Numbered from the stretch's first letter, positions 34,501 to 42,883 are shown. The stretch is 59,563 nucleotides of DNA from an uncultured Rhodospirillales bacterium (GCA_903823665.1 CAIJTR010000126.1:1-59563), one strand, 5' to 3'. Notes: generated by a model from the sequence alone, not told the origin. Numbers and translations are program-made.

Positions 34501-34544
34501 CTGGCGAGGCCATTCGCGCCCATCTACGAGCAATGGCCGCCTGA
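31503..34544 (+). CDS. hybrid sensor histidine kinase / response regulator with Cache, PAS, REC and HPt domains
   Basis: A 1013-residue membrane-bound phosphorelay protein. TM1 (about 20-42, LQVVIAVAAFLLIGATWAF) and TM2 (about 295-320) flank a periplasmic Cache-type ligand domain. Then come a PAS region (about 360-470), HisKA with phospho-acceptor His504 in IVSHEIRTPLNAV, an HATPase with LGLAICDRLTQLMGG, a receiver with Asp792 in VAFMDLLMPGMNG, and a C-terminal HPt with His953 in HALAGVAGSYGL. The Lys usually three residues after the HPt His is Ala here. ATG 31503 was chosen; an upstream TTG frame lacks similarity. No partner regulator lies nearby; the HPt would pass phosphate to an unlinked regulator. 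Confidence 0.93.
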   Translation: MSFTLSNSISLQTAADRPSHGVMLQVVIAVAAFLLIGATWAFTQISMNTEAHEARARVEGNASNLALAVEWQLNRQLQATDQTMQNLAAEWKADPIHFDPNNWRKRSALPGEVSLQIFLLDAQGFVMASTRPDLMSVDMSRQDYFTVQRQSRDKGLFVGPAIRWKSTGRWEINLSRRLDRDDGNFAGTIVVSYDPWALTSLLEQVDLGTRGLIALVGGDGSLRALVSPGDVRPGEDISRSAMFKAALEHQQSNWTGPSAPDGVVRVHAFRRLRDQDLTVIIGIERDEALRTATVWAGNALLFGGGVAIAILLMALLLIREVRASSGREWRLNRDRLAIERAYGELALAKALAESKTEQIETTLAGMSDGVMVLDSELRLIQWNSRFASCTGVPPELLQVGQPMAVLLRAQALGGEFGALADVDAEVRRRLGELRRQQGTTMAERPRPDGSAMELRRSRLPGGGIVTLYTDVTERKRTADAQMAARRLAEEATEQKSRFVAIVSHEIRTPLNAVVNSLALLDESGLSTPQRRLADTARQAGDALLELVNDILELSKTEASQLVVRPTMFDIRPLLAGLQAMFERQAAERGIELVVQVAPEMPPQLRADAGRLRQVLMNLVSNAAKFAGPGRVIISAAAVRIEGAPTLMLAVQDQGPVIPDEEAMHLFQPFSRLENARSAAAPGTGLGLAICDRLTQLMGGQIGLRESPIGGNEFWVTLPLDTAAPPRSAPTERVVALTRHRRANVLLVEDIPANHMVTATLLRREGHCVDIAESGAEAIRMVQMRPYDVAFMDLLMPGMNGYEATRRIRELPGMKGRLPIVALTANTAPEDRTRCLAAGMDDMLGKPVRPHEMLALLYRLSRSNPRAAVAPVVSTIMRVSHASPAAAPDPTPLPVAVNGSVLDVERLADLQQGISATMLVSLIDQSLEEMRARMPSLRAALEHGSEFEVEEHAHALAGVAGSYGLAAMDRRMRHIIRCIRASQRMDAEMAAFGMEDDLAEAGEAIRAHLRAMAA

Positions 34545-34588
34545 TTGGTGTCAGGCACCAAGTGATGGCCCCCTGATTGGTGTCAGGC
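34533..34588. repeat. duplicated hairpin at the junction of two convergent genes
   Basis: A 24-bp direct repeat (34533-34556 and 34565-34588, one mismatch) covers the stop codons of both the sensor kinase and mntH. Each copy holds a small stem, CCTGA-TTGGTG-TCAGG, extended to 6 bp in the first copy. It may act as a double terminator, though no T-run follows. Confidence 0.6.
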
Positions 34589-35896
34589 GGCGGGCAGCCC
34601 AGGGACGTCCACACCGAAAGTCTGGAGCAGCAGCACGACGTTGAGCAGCACGATCACCGCGGTGGCGATGGCGGTGACTGCCTGCATCCAGCGCGAGCTT
34701 GCAAACTCACCCATCAGCGCGCGGTTGCGCACCATGATGGCGAGTGCCACGAGCGGCACTGGCAATGCCAAGCTGAGTACCACCTGGCTGTAGATCAACG
34801 CGTCGGTGCTGTTCACCCCGGCTGCCACCACCACGAAGGCCGGCAGCATCGTCACCAGCCGTCGCACCCAGATGGGGATACGAACGCCTAGGAAGCCCTG
34901 CATAATCACCTGACCGCCCATGGTGCCGACGACTGAGCTTGAGACGCCGGAGGCCAGCAGCGAGATCAGAAAGAACGTGGCAGCGCCCGCGCCGAGCAGC
35001 GGGGTGAGGGTGTGATAGGCGGTTTCGATCTCGGCCACATCGCTATGGCCGGCATGGAAGGCGCTGGCCGCCATGATCAGCATTGCCATGTTCACCAATC
35101 CAGCCAGCGCCAGCGCCCCCACCACCTCGCGGTTGGAGAAGCGCAGCAGCATCCGCCGGTCACTGTCGGTTTTTGCGTGGCCGCGATATTGGGTGAGGCT
35201 GGAATGCAGATAGACCGCGTGCGGCATGACGGTGGCACCGATGATGCCGACCGCGATGGTCAGCGCCCCGGCATCGGGCAGGTTCGGCGTGATGGTGCCC
35301 AGCCCTGCCTGTGCCCAATCAACCGGGGCGACGAGCAGTTCGATCAGATAGCTGACAGCAATGATGCCGACAAAGCCGCCGATGATGAGTTCGATGGGAC
35401 GAAAGCCGCGCTCGTCCAGCATCAGAATGGCGTAGGTGATCACACCGGTGATGGCCATGCCGACCAGCAGCGGAATGTGGAACAGCAGCGACAGGCCGAT
35501 GGCACCACCCAGAAACTCCGATACGTCAGTTGCCATGGCAGCGATCTCGCTGACCGCCCACATGGCGTAGATGACGGGGGTGGGGAAACGTTCGCGGCAG
35601 AGCTCCGCGAGGTTGCGGCCGGTGACGATGCCGAGTTTGGCGGACAACGCCTGGAACAGCATCGCCAGCGCATTCGCCAGCAGCACCACCCATAGCAGCG
35701 AATAGCCGTATTTTGAGCCGGCCTGGATGTTGGTGGCGAAATTGCCGGGATCTAGGTAGGCAATCGACACAATAACGGCAGGCCCCATGAACAGCAAAGC
35801 GGCGCGCAGCCCGCCTGGGCCGTGGCCTGCCAGCGTGTCGGCGATGCCTTGATCCGTCTGCTCAGAAAGCGTTGGCCGTGCCGTGATATCGCTCAT
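34583..35896 (-). CDS. mntH: Nramp-family divalent metal (Mn2+/Fe2+) transporter
   Basis: A 437-residue inner-membrane proton-coupled metal importer with about 11 TM segments. The metal-binding motif in TM1 is intact (AYLDPGNFATNIQAGSKYG), as is the TM6 motif (MPHAVYLHSSLTQYRG). SAKLGIVTGRNLAELCRE is also typical of MntH. The start ATG 35894-35896 has a GGAG upstream. A 16-bp inverted repeat 31 bp before the start resembles MntR-type operators, suggesting repression by manganese. It is divergent from the SDR gene and convergent with the sensor kinase. Confidence 0.96.
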   Translation of the reverse strand: MSDITARPTLSEQTDQGIADTLAGHGPGGLRAALLFMGPAVIVSIAYLDPGNFATNIQAGSKYGYSLLWVVLLANALAMLFQALSAKLGIVTGRNLAELCRERFPTPVIYAMWAVSEIAAMATDVSEFLGGAIGLSLLFHIPLLVGMAITGVITYAILMLDERGFRPIELIIGGFVGIIAVSYLIELLVAPVDWAQAGLGTITPNLPDAGALTIAVGIIGATVMPHAVYLHSSLTQYRGHAKTDSDRRMLLRFSNREVVGALALAGLVNMAMLIMAASAFHAGHSDVAEIETAYHTLTPLLGAGAATFFLISLLASGVSSSVVGTMGGQVIMQGFLGVRIPIWVRRLVTMLPAFVVVAAGVNSTDALIYSQVVLSLALPVPLVALAIMVRNRALMGEFASSRWMQAVTAIATAVIVLLNVVLLLQTFGVDVPGLPAA

Positions 35897-35926
35897 CCCC
35901 GGTTTCTCCGATGCTCCAACATATGA

Positions 35927-35942
35927 TGTAGCATTGGCTACA
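35927..35942. promoter_or_regulatory. candidate MntR-type operator upstream of mntH
   Basis: TGTAGC-ATTG-GCTACA is a perfect 6-bp inverted repeat, 30 bases upstream of the mntH start codon. Its TAGC-N4-GCTA core resembles the inverted repeat bound by MntR in enterobacteria. Position and symmetry support metal-dependent control; the site is also 89 bases before the divergent SDR start. Confidence 0.6.
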
Positions 35943-36031
35943 CTTCGGACAAGGGGGTTGATGATGCAGCATTGGGTGCAATCGACCGGAATGCGTTATG
36001 ATGGGTCCTATCTTTTAGGGAGTGGTTGGTG

Positions 36032-36772
36032 ATGAGCGGCGAACAGAAGATTATGCTTCTCACCGGGGCCAGCCGGGGCATCGGCCATGCCACGGTGAAG
36101 TTGTTCCAGGAGCGGGGCTGGCGGATTCTCACCGTCTCGCGCCAGCCGTTTGATCCGGCCTGTGCGTGGCCCGCGGCAAAGGCTGCGCATATCACCGCCG
36201 ATTTGGCGGATTTGAATGGCATTCAGGCGTTGGCCGACGAGGTGCGCTCGCGCCTGCCGAATGGGCGGCTGCATGCGCTGGTCAACAATGCCGGGATTTC
36301 GCCGAAGGGGCCGGAGGGCAGCCGGATGGGCGTGCTCGACACCGATGCCACAGCCTGGATGCATGTGTTGAACGTCAATCTCGTCTCCACCGCGCTGCTG
36401 GTGCGGGCTTTGGTGCCGGAGCTGGAGGCGGCGCAGGGGTCGATTGTGAATGTGACGTCGATCGTCGGCTCCCGCGTGCATCCGTTCGCGGGCGTGGCCT
36501 ATGCGTGTTCGAAGGCCGCACTGGCGACGCTGACGCGTGAGCTGGCGTTCGAGTTGGGCGCGCATAAAATCCGCTGCAACGCGATCGCACCGGGCGAGAT
36601 CAAAACGGCGATTTTGTCACCCGGCACCGACGAGCTGGTGGTGCGGGAGGTGCCGATGGGCCGTTTGGGCGAGCCGCGTGAGGTGGCCGAGACGATCCAT
36701 TTTCTGTGCACCGAAGCGTCGTCGTACATCAACGGTGCGGAAATCCACATCAGCGGCGGGCAGCACGTTTGA
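36032..36772 (+). CDS. short-chain dehydrogenase/reductase (SDR)
   Basis: A 246-residue classical SDR: cofactor motif TGASRGIGHATV, NNAGIS, catalytic Ser in VTSIVGS and YACSK (Tyr/Lys), and PGEIKT after it. ATG 36032 with AGGGAG at 36017-36022 is preferred over a TTG two codons earlier. The substrate is unknown. Its stop (36770-36772) directly abuts the stop of the convergent aminotransferase gene, with no bases between. Confidence 0.92.
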   Translation: MSGEQKIMLLTGASRGIGHATVKLFQERGWRILTVSRQPFDPACAWPAAKAAHITADLADLNGIQALADEVRSRLPNGRLHALVNNAGISPKGPEGSRMGVLDTDATAWMHVLNVNLVSTALLVRALVPELEAAQGSIVNVTSIVGSRVHPFAGVAYACSKAALATLTRELAFELGAHKIRCNAIAPGEIKTAILSPGTDELVVREVPMGRLGEPREVAETIHFLCTEASSYINGAEIHISGGQHV

Positions 36773-38077
36773 TCAAGCGTGCAGCAATGCCTTGTGGGTC
36801 TCGGCGAATTCCTGCACGGCGGCGATGAAGCGGTCCAGGTCGGCCTCGGTGACTTCCAGGCTGAGGGCGACCATGCCGCGTCTTGCGATGTAGAAGCCGC
36901 GGGCGAGCATGTCGAAGTAGAACAGCTCGCGCAGATCATCTTCGATGGCACTGCGGGGCATGGGCTGATCGATGGCGCCGGAGCGAAAATGCACGCAGGT
37001 CATCGAGCCGATGCCGGTCCATTGCATGAGGCCAGGGGAGATGGCGTTGAGGCGGTGTCGTAGAGCCTCGCCGCGCCCGAAATGCGACTCGGCCACTTCG
37101 GGCGGAAACAGCTTGGTGAGACCGGCATAGCCTGCGGCCATCGTCAGCACGTTGTTGTTGAAGGTGCCGGCATGCGGAATGGCGTCCGGCCTGCGCGGGT
37201 CGTAGCGCTCCATGATGTCCGCGCGGCCACCGAAGGCACCGAAGCTCATGCCGCCGCCGATGTATTTGCCGAGCGTGGTGAGGTCGGGCGTGATGCCGAG
37301 GCGCTTTTGCATGCCGCCTTCGGACATGCGGCTGGTCATCACCTCGTCGAAAATCAGCAATGCGCCGACCTTGGTTGCGACATCGCGCAGGGCCTGCAGG
37401 AAGGCGGGGTGTGCGGGGATGCAGCCGCCGGAGCCGAGCATGGGCTCGACGATGATGCAGGCGAGATCATCGGCATTCGCCTCGGCCAGCGCCACCGCCG
37501 CCTCGGCCTTATTATAAGGTGTCAGCAGCCATTGGTGCGGCGCATTGATGGGGATGCCGCCGCCGCCGAAATACAGAATGCCGCCGTGATAGCCGCCATT
37601 CATCACCATCACCTTGCGCCGTCCGGTGACGGCAATGGCGGTGGCGATGGCGAGCAGGTTGCCCTCAGTGCCGGAATTGGTGAAGCGGATCATATCGACG
37701 CCGGGGAAGCGGTCCACAACGGCGCGGGCGAGTTTCGCCTCCATCACGCCGTGACCGCCGAGGTTCCACCCGCGATCAAGGGCGTCGTCCAGGGCTGCGC
37801 GGATGACGGGGTTGGAGTGGCCGTAGAGCCCCGCCGTGTATTCGCCCAGCAGGTCGGTGTAGGCGTGGCCGTCTTCATCCCACAGCATTTGCTTGTCACC
37901 ACGCGCCATGGCGAGCGGGAAGGGCGAGTGGAACAGCACGGTGCGGGTGTTGCCGCCGGGCATGGCGGCTGCGGCCTCGACATGGGCTGCAAGGCTTTTC
38001 GGATTGGCCGCGATATAGCGCTCACGCGTGTCCTGCAGGACGGCTTGCAGGGAGAGATTGGTGCGGGTTTCCGACAT
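36773..38077 (-). CDS. class III aminotransferase / glutamate-1-semialdehyde aminomutase-like
   Basis: A 434-residue PLP enzyme. FDEVMTSRMSEGG (PLP ring Asp) and TTLGKYIGGGMSFGAFGG (Schiff-base Lys) are intact, and FTNSGTEGNLLAIATAIAVTGR and VMNGGYHGG are typical of glutamate-1-semialdehyde-2,1-aminomutase-like aminotransferases. The start (MSETRTNLSLQAVLQDTRERYIAANP) and the position away from heme genes suggest an omega-transaminase-like paralogue rather than HemL. The substrate is unknown. Confidence 0.9.
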   Translation of the reverse strand: MSETRTNLSLQAVLQDTRERYIAANPKSLAAHVEAAAAMPGGNTRTVLFHSPFPLAMARGDKQMLWDEDGHAYTDLLGEYTAGLYGHSNPVIRAALDDALDRGWNLGGHGVMEAKLARAVVDRFPGVDMIRFTNSGTEGNLLAIATAIAVTGRRKVMVMNGGYHGGILYFGGGGIPINAPHQWLLTPYNKAEAAVALAEANADDLACIIVEPMLGSGGCIPAHPAFLQALRDVATKVGALLIFDEVMTSRMSEGGMQKRLGITPDLTTLGKYIGGGMSFGAFGGRADIMERYDPRRPDAIPHAGTFNNNVLTMAAGYAGLTKLFPPEVAESHFGRGEALRHRLNAISPGLMQWTGIGSMTCVHFRSGAIDQPMPRSAIEDDLRELFYFDMLARGFYIARRGMVALSLEVTEADLDRFIAAVQEFAETHKALLHA

Positions 38078-38406
38078 GAGGGCGCTCCGGCCGCGTTTCG
38101 ATTTTTCAGTGTTGCACGGTGCGAAGGGCTGTTCCAGCGGTTGAGCGGTGCAGTATTTTTATTGTTTCGGGCTCCAAACAAAAACCTGATAGATCACAGG
38201 ACCGTCTGCGACACAATTTCGGATCGGCGCATGGTTTGATCCATTGATATTGTGGTAAATCGCGGCATTTTGGCCGCACCTGAAATTGCATTTGTGCTGC
38301 GCGTGCGAAGGTGGTGGCGCTTTGCCGCTGTTGCGGCTTATAAAGCGGAGTCGTTGAAACAAATGTTGACCATTCCCCCTACGCCAAGATTAAAAGGTTC
38401 GCCTTC
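38078..38406. other. divergent intergenic region
   Basis: 329 nt between the aminotransferase and deacetylase starts. It must hold two promoters, but I see no convincing boxes. A short GC hairpin, GCGGC-ATTTTG-GCCGC, lies at 38262-38277. No RNA gene or small ORF stands out. Confidence 0.5.
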
Positions 38407-39393
38407 ATGATGCCCTTCAATCGCCGTGGCTTCCTCGCTGTCGCTGCAACCGCTCTCGCGGCGCCTGCGGCAAGCTCGCGGCTGCATGGCATTGCGACTG
38501 AAATGTCGCCGGTTCCGCCTGCCATTGCCGCCGAGTTGCCTGCAACCCTGGTGGCGGTCGCCGAGCCGGTTGCCGCCCCAACCGTTCCGGCTGCCCCGGC
38601 AACGCCAGCCCCGGCACCCGCTCAGCAAGTGATTGCTCCGGCGGTGCCGCGCTGGCAGCGCAATGCTGTGGCGGGGCCGATCAACACCGAAAAGCCTGCG
38701 ATCTGCATTGTGATCGACGATCTCGGCGAGATGCATCCGGCGACAGAGCGCGTGGTGGCAATGCCAGGGCCGCTGACGCTGTCCTGGTTTCCGTTCGCCA
38801 AGCGTCTGCCGGAGCAGGTGGCGGCTGCCGCTCTGCGTGGCCATGAAATGACGTTGCACATGCCGATGCAGTCTTTCGGCAACACCATAGCCTGGACCGG
38901 CCCCGATCCGCTTCGGGTTGATCTGCCGCCCGAGGTGAACATTGCCCGTCTGCGTGCGGCCATTGCGGCCGTGCCGAACACCGTGGGACTGAACAATCAC
39001 ATGGGTTCGGTTGCCACGCGTGACCCGGCGCTGATGGCAATCGTGGCGCAGGAGTGCAAGGCGCATGACATGCTGTTCCTGGACAGCGTGGTGGTGGCAC
39101 ACTCCTATGGTTACCCGTCCGCCCGAGATGCCGGAGTGCCCGCCGCTGCGCGTGACATCTTCATCGATCACAGCAACAAGCCGAAAGACATTGCTGAGCA
39201 GTTGGCGCAGATCGAGGCGCAGGCGCTCAAGCGTGGGCATGTCATCGCAATCGGCCATCCGTGGCCGCACACCATTGCGGCGCTGGAGGAGTGGCTGCCG
39301 ACGCTGAAGGCCAAGGGCTTCGAGCTCTGGCCGCTTTCGGCGATGGTTGCGCGCCGGAATGATATCAAAATGCCGGCGACGATTCCGGTGTAG
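38407..39393 (+). CDS. divergent polysaccharide deacetylase (DUF610/YibQ-like), secreted
   Basis: A 328-residue protein. The N-terminus PFNRRGFLAVAATALAAPAASS is a probable Tat signal, followed by an Ala/Pro-rich linker to about residue 95. The domain begins KPAICIVIDDLGE (the first Asp pair) and continues with RGHEMTLHMPMQ, GLNNHMGSVATRDPALM, FLDSVVVAHSYGYPSARDAGVPAAARDIFIDHS, and GHVIAIGHPWPHT, the pattern of DUF610 proteins with a polysaccharide-deacetylase fold. In other alphaproteobacteria these are linked to division and the murein hydrolase partner EnvC, which is absent here. Start ATG 38407, with ATG 38410 as an alternative. Confidence 0.9.
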   Translation: MMPFNRRGFLAVAATALAAPAASSRLHGIATEMSPVPPAIAAELPATLVAVAEPVAAPTVPAAPATPAPAPAQQVIAPAVPRWQRNAVAGPINTEKPAICIVIDDLGEMHPATERVVAMPGPLTLSWFPFAKRLPEQVAAAALRGHEMTLHMPMQSFGNTIAWTGPDPLRVDLPPEVNIARLRAAIAAVPNTVGLNNHMGSVATRDPALMAIVAQECKAHDMLFLDSVVVAHSYGYPSARDAGVPAAARDIFIDHSNKPKDIAEQLAQIEAQALKRGHVIAIGHPWPHTIAALEEWLPTLKAKGFELWPLSAMVARRNDIKMPATIPV

Positions 39394-39399
39394 GTAGAT

Positions 39400-39417
39400 G
39401 GTGGGCTGAAGCTCACC
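39400..39417. terminator. hairpin between convergent genes
   Basis: GGTGGGC-TGAA-GCTCACC forms a 7-bp stem (one G-T wobble) with a tetraloop, just after the deacetylase stop and overlapping the phosphatase stop. There is no T-run, so it is only a candidate terminator. Confidence 0.5.
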
Positions 39418-40147
39418 CTAAGGTTTGTGCGTGGATGACAATGGCTGTGACGTTGTCATTGACGCGGCGCTCAAGTGCCGCGGCGATCAGGGCATCGGCG
39501 GGCGAATTTGTCGTATCCGCTGACAGGAAGCCCGCGAGATCGGCGGATGACAGGGTTTTGCACAGTCCGTCACTGCACAGCAAAAACCGGTCACCGGGCA
39601 GCAATGGGCCGTAGACCTTGTCGAGTTCGAATTCTTCCGACGCGCCGCCGACGGCGCGGGTGATGACGTTGGCGCGTGGGTGGTGGTCGGCTTCATCGGC
39701 GCTGATGGCCCCGGCATCCACCATTTCCTGCACCAGACTGTGATCGCGGCTGATTTGCTGAAGTACGCCGTCACGCAGCAGATAGGCGCGGCTGTCACCG
39801 GCCCAGAGGCAGGCAAAATGGCCGTCACGAGCGATCAGCACCACAACCGTTGAGGCGATGATGCTTTGCGGACCGCGGGCCTCGGCTTGAGCACGGAGTG
39901 ACTGGTCGGTTTGGCCGATACGGGTGCGAATCTCCGCGAGCAATTCGGCGGCGGACAGGGACTGCGGAATTGTCTCCAGGGCCTGCGCGATCATGCCGGA
40001 AGCGACCTCTCCCGCATCATGCCCACCGGCCCCGTCTGCCACCGCCCAGAGGCCCAGCGCCGGGCGGTCCACCAGACAATCCTCGTTATGGGTTCGCACA
40101 GCACCGTTATGTGTCGCCGACCAGGACATCAGTTCCATTTCACTCAC
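39413..40147 (-). CDS. PP2C-family protein Ser/Thr phosphatase (PppA-like, type VI secretion regulator)
   Basis: A 244-residue PPM phosphatase with all metal-binding motifs: RTHNEDC, AVADGAGGHDAGEVAS, LLCSDGLCK and DNVTAIVI at the C-terminus. It removes phosphate from Ser/Thr residues. Its start overlaps the tagF stop by 4 nt, the usual linkage of PppA with TagF, where it opposes the PpkA kinase that controls type VI secretion. A kinase gene lies about 18 kb away at 58249, but no T6SS structural gene is visible in the window. Confidence 0.92.
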   Translation of the reverse strand: MSEMELMSWSATHNGAVRTHNEDCLVDRPALGLWAVADGAGGHDAGEVASGMIAQALETIPQSLSAAELLAEIRTRIGQTDQSLRAQAEARGPQSIIASTVVVLIARDGHFACLWAGDSRAYLLRDGVLQQISRDHSLVQEMVDAGAISADEADHHPRANVITRAVGGASEEFELDKVYGPLLPGDRFLLCSDGLCKTLSSADLAGFLSADTTNSPADALIAAALERRVNDNVTAIVIHAQTLG

Positions 40148-40776
40148 CTGCTCTCAGGCTTGGACAAGGGGGTGTTCGCATCCAGCATTCGGGCGAATTG
40201 TTCGGCTGTCGGCAAGCCCTTGGTGGCAAAGCTGGTGGCGGGCACGCGCGGGGAACCCTGGGTCCACCAGGCGGACATGTCGCGTGGGGGAGACGGAGGC
40301 GGCGGTGAGGCCTCGGTGGGCGTCGCGTCATCTGCTTTGAGGTGCCGTTCGAGTGCATCGGGATCAAGATCGTGTTCCAATGCGGCAAAACCTGCTGCTT
40401 CTGCCTGATCGAGCCAGGCATAGGCCTCCGCCGGCCATCCCGATTCCGGCAGGGCCAATTCGGCAAGGCAGACGAAGCTAAGCGGAAAATGGCGGCCGGC
40501 GCGGTCGATGCTCGGCATGAACAGGCCGAGTGCGGCGTGTGGTCCGCTGATCCCGCTGGGCAGCTGGAAGCGCCAGATTGGAGCTTCGAGCCAGGCGTCC
40601 GTCCAGACCGGGCCGAGCAGGGGGCGGCTATCGGCGATCGCGGTTTGTAGCCAGTTGTCCCATGGGTCGGTGAAGCTGCGCGGCAGCCCGGCACGGACGA
40701 AATCGCCGCGCGCGGGGATCTTGCCGTAAAATCCCGATACGGACGTGAGACCGAGGGAAAGGATCAGCGACGTCAC
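40144..40776 (-). CDS. tagF: type VI secretion-associated protein TagF
   Basis: A protein of about 210 residues of the TagF (DUF2094) family. Diagnostic patterns are SGFYGKIPARGDFVRAGLP near the start, FTDPWDNWLQTAI, WRFQLPSG, and PLGLFMPSIDRAGRHFPLS-like text (GLFMPSIDRAGRHFPL). TagF represses T6SS firing post-translationally in Pseudomonas. The start is uncertain: I chose GTG 40774-40776 (VTSLILSLGLTSVSG), because the frame continues to 40893 through residues without similarity. It overlaps the PP2C gene and is divergent from tpsB. Confidence 0.85.
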   Translation of the reverse strand: MTSLILSLGLTSVSGFYGKIPARGDFVRAGLPRSFTDPWDNWLQTAIADSRPLLGPVWTDAWLEAPIWRFQLPSGISGPHAALGLFMPSIDRAGRHFPLSFVCLAELALPESGWPAEAYAWLDQAEAAGFAALEHDLDPDALERHLKADDATPTEASPPPPSPPRDMSAWWTQGSPRVPATSFATKGLPTAEQFARMLDANTPLSKPESR

Positions 40777-40981
40777 CCCTGGCGTTATTCGACTCCCTGC
40801 AAGCGGGGCGATGCGACAGCATGGCCGCTTGTCGGCACCTCGTCCATTGTCGTTACCTGATGCACGCCCGATGTTACCAGTGCGCGTATGCACACAATCG
40901 CGTCAACGCTACAAAACCGGCGTTTGAGACGGAGCATTTCATGAAATATCGGAACGATCTTGCTCGTCCGCAATAATTGGA

Positions 40982-41017
40982 TACGCTGGCGTTGATAGGA
41001 AGCGGATTTTCAGCGTA
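40982..41017. promoter_or_regulatory. spaced inverted repeat upstream of the TPS operon
   Basis: TACGCTG (40982-40988) and CAGCGTA (41011-41017) are perfect complements 22 nt apart, ending 22 bases before the tpsB ATG. They may be regulator half-sites or a leader hairpin. The evidence is only the symmetry. Confidence 0.3.
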
Positions 41018-41039
41018 CATTAATTAACGTTGAGGACGC

Positions 41040-42875
41040 ATGAGATTTGCGGGTCGAGACGGCGTTTTTCTGCGGCAATCTGGAAGCGGCGCATTGATGT
41101 CGGTCATGGTCGTATATTTTGAGACGAAACAACGTCCATGCCGGCGCGCATCTGCTGTTGTGGCGCTTTTGACAGCAATGCTTGCTGCGTCTGCGCCAAC
41201 GGTTTGGGCGCAGACGGCACCGCCGAGTTTGTCTGCCATCCCGCAGGGCTCACCTTTGCCACGTGTGCAAGTGCCGTCCGCACCCAAGCTGGCACCCGGT
41301 TTGCCCGCGGCGGCACCCGCGAGCCCGACCGCTTCGACGCCGGGGAATGCGGTGGTTGTGACCTCGGCGGAGTTACGCGGCTCGACCGCTTATCCCGCGG
41401 GTCGTTTTCAAAGCCTGCTCACGTCGTTGACCGGCACCACTGATCAAGGGCTGATTGAGGATGCGCGGGCGCAGATTTTATCCGCGTATCGTCAAGACGG
41501 ATATGTGTTCACAGCGGTGACGGCCACGCTTGAGCCGGGGCAGAAGCTGGTTTTCAGCGTCACCGAGGGACGGATTGTCGACGTTAAGCTCGATGGCGAC
41601 ATTGGGCCTGCTGGCGTGCAGGTGCTGCGGTTTTTGAACCATCTGACGGAGGCGGCGCCGCTTGATGTGGCGACGCTGGAGCGGTGGCTGCTGCTGGCGC
41701 AGGACGTGCCGGGGGTGACGTTGCGCACGGTGTTGCGGCCATCGGCTGGTGATCCTGGCGCATTATCGCTGGTGGCGCAGGTGTCGCGCAAGTCACTGTC
41801 CGGGCTGTTTGCCGCGGATAACCGAAATTACAGCGGGACCGGGCCGGAGGGGGGGCTGGCCGCGCTGAGTGCGAACAGCTTCACCGAATATGGCGAGCGC
41901 ACGGACATCACGCTGTTCTATGCAGCGCGCAGCACGGAGGTGTTTGGGCAGGCGGCGACGGAGGTGTTCCTTGGTGGTTCCGGCCTGAAGCTGCGGGCGT
42001 ATTTCGGCCATGGCACGACGGACCCGACCGGCTCGCTCGGCCAGATCGGCTATCATGGCGATACCAGTGTGGGCGGTGTGTCGCTCAGCTATCCGCTGAT
42101 CAAGCGCCGGGAGACGACGCTCTCGCTGGGGGCGTATTTCGACGCGCTGTCTGGCAATGTGTTCAGCGGCACGAACGGGACGAGCGCCTTGGCCAGCCGC
42201 GATGATTTGCGGGTGCTGCGGCTGGGTCCTGATTATGCGTTGCGCGATGTGGTCCTGGGTGATGAGCGGGTGGGCATCACGATTGCCAATATCCGGCTGT
42301 CGCAGGGCTTGGGCCTTTTGGGGGCGTCGCGTCAGGGCGATGCGCTGGCCGGGCGTGCGGGCGAGCGCATCGATTTCAGCAAGATTGCTTTCGAGGCGAG
42401 CCGCAATCAGACGCTGTTCAGCCTGTCGCCGGATACGACGGTGGCATTCCAGCCGACAATTGCCGGGCAGTATTCGCATGATGTGCTGCCATCGGCGGAG
42501 GAGTTCTTCCTTGGTGGGCTGCGCTTCAACCGTGGGTTCTATTCCGGCGAGGTGTCTGGCGACCGCGCGCTGACGGCGGCGTTTGAAGCGCAGTTGAACA
42601 CCAGCTTCTCGGTTCCGGGGCCTTCGGGCCAATTCGATCTCGGCACGCAGTTCTACAGTTTCTACGACTGGGGCGAGACGTGGCAGAGCCGCAAGTCAGA
42701 CGCCAATGCGCGGCTGCAATCCTGGGGATTGGGCGTGCGGGCAAACTTTCCGCAGGGTGTGGAGTTGGATTTGGAAGGCGTGAGCCGGCTGACGCGCCAG
42801 CCGCTCAGCAAATCGACGAACACCAGAGCATTGCCGGGCACCGGGGTTTATTGGCGGCTGGTGGGACATTTCTGA
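41040..42875 (+). CDS. two-partner secretion outer-membrane transporter (TpsB, ShlB/FhaC/HecB family)
   Basis: A 611-residue Omp85-family porin. A signal peptide ends near residue 57 (SAVVALLTAMLAASAPTVWA, then QTA) after an unusually long charged N-region; an internal ATG at 41097 could shorten it. A Pro/Ala linker is followed by POTRA domains (TSAELRGSTAYPAGRFQSLL, then QILSAYRQDGYVFTAVTATLEPGQKLVFSVTEGRIVDV) and a beta-barrel from about residue 250. LRFNRGFYSGEVSGDRAL is the position of the conserved L6 loop. The last residue is Phe, as in BAM-inserted barrels. It exports the TpsA protein encoded 39 nt downstream. GAGG lies six bases before ATG 41040. Confidence 0.93.
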   Translation: MRFAGRDGVFLRQSGSGALMSVMVVYFETKQRPCRRASAVVALLTAMLAASAPTVWAQTAPPSLSAIPQGSPLPRVQVPSAPKLAPGLPAAAPASPTASTPGNAVVVTSAELRGSTAYPAGRFQSLLTSLTGTTDQGLIEDARAQILSAYRQDGYVFTAVTATLEPGQKLVFSVTEGRIVDVKLDGDIGPAGVQVLRFLNHLTEAAPLDVATLERWLLLAQDVPGVTLRTVLRPSAGDPGALSLVAQVSRKSLSGLFAADNRNYSGTGPEGGLAALSANSFTEYGERTDITLFYAARSTEVFGQAATEVFLGGSGLKLRAYFGHGTTDPTGSLGQIGYHGDTSVGGVSLSYPLIKRRETTLSLGAYFDALSGNVFSGTNGTSALASRDDLRVLRLGPDYALRDVVLGDERVGITIANIRLSQGLGLLGASRQGDALAGRAGERIDFSKIAFEASRNQTLFSLSPDTTVAFQPTIAGQYSHDVLPSAEEFFLGGLRFNRGFYSGEVSGDRALTAAFEAQLNTSFSVPGPSGQFDLGTQFYSFYDWGETWQSRKSDANARLQSWGLGVRANFPQGVELDLEGVSRLTRQPLSKSTNTRALPGTGVYWRLVGHF

Positions 42876-42883
42876 GTAGGTTG

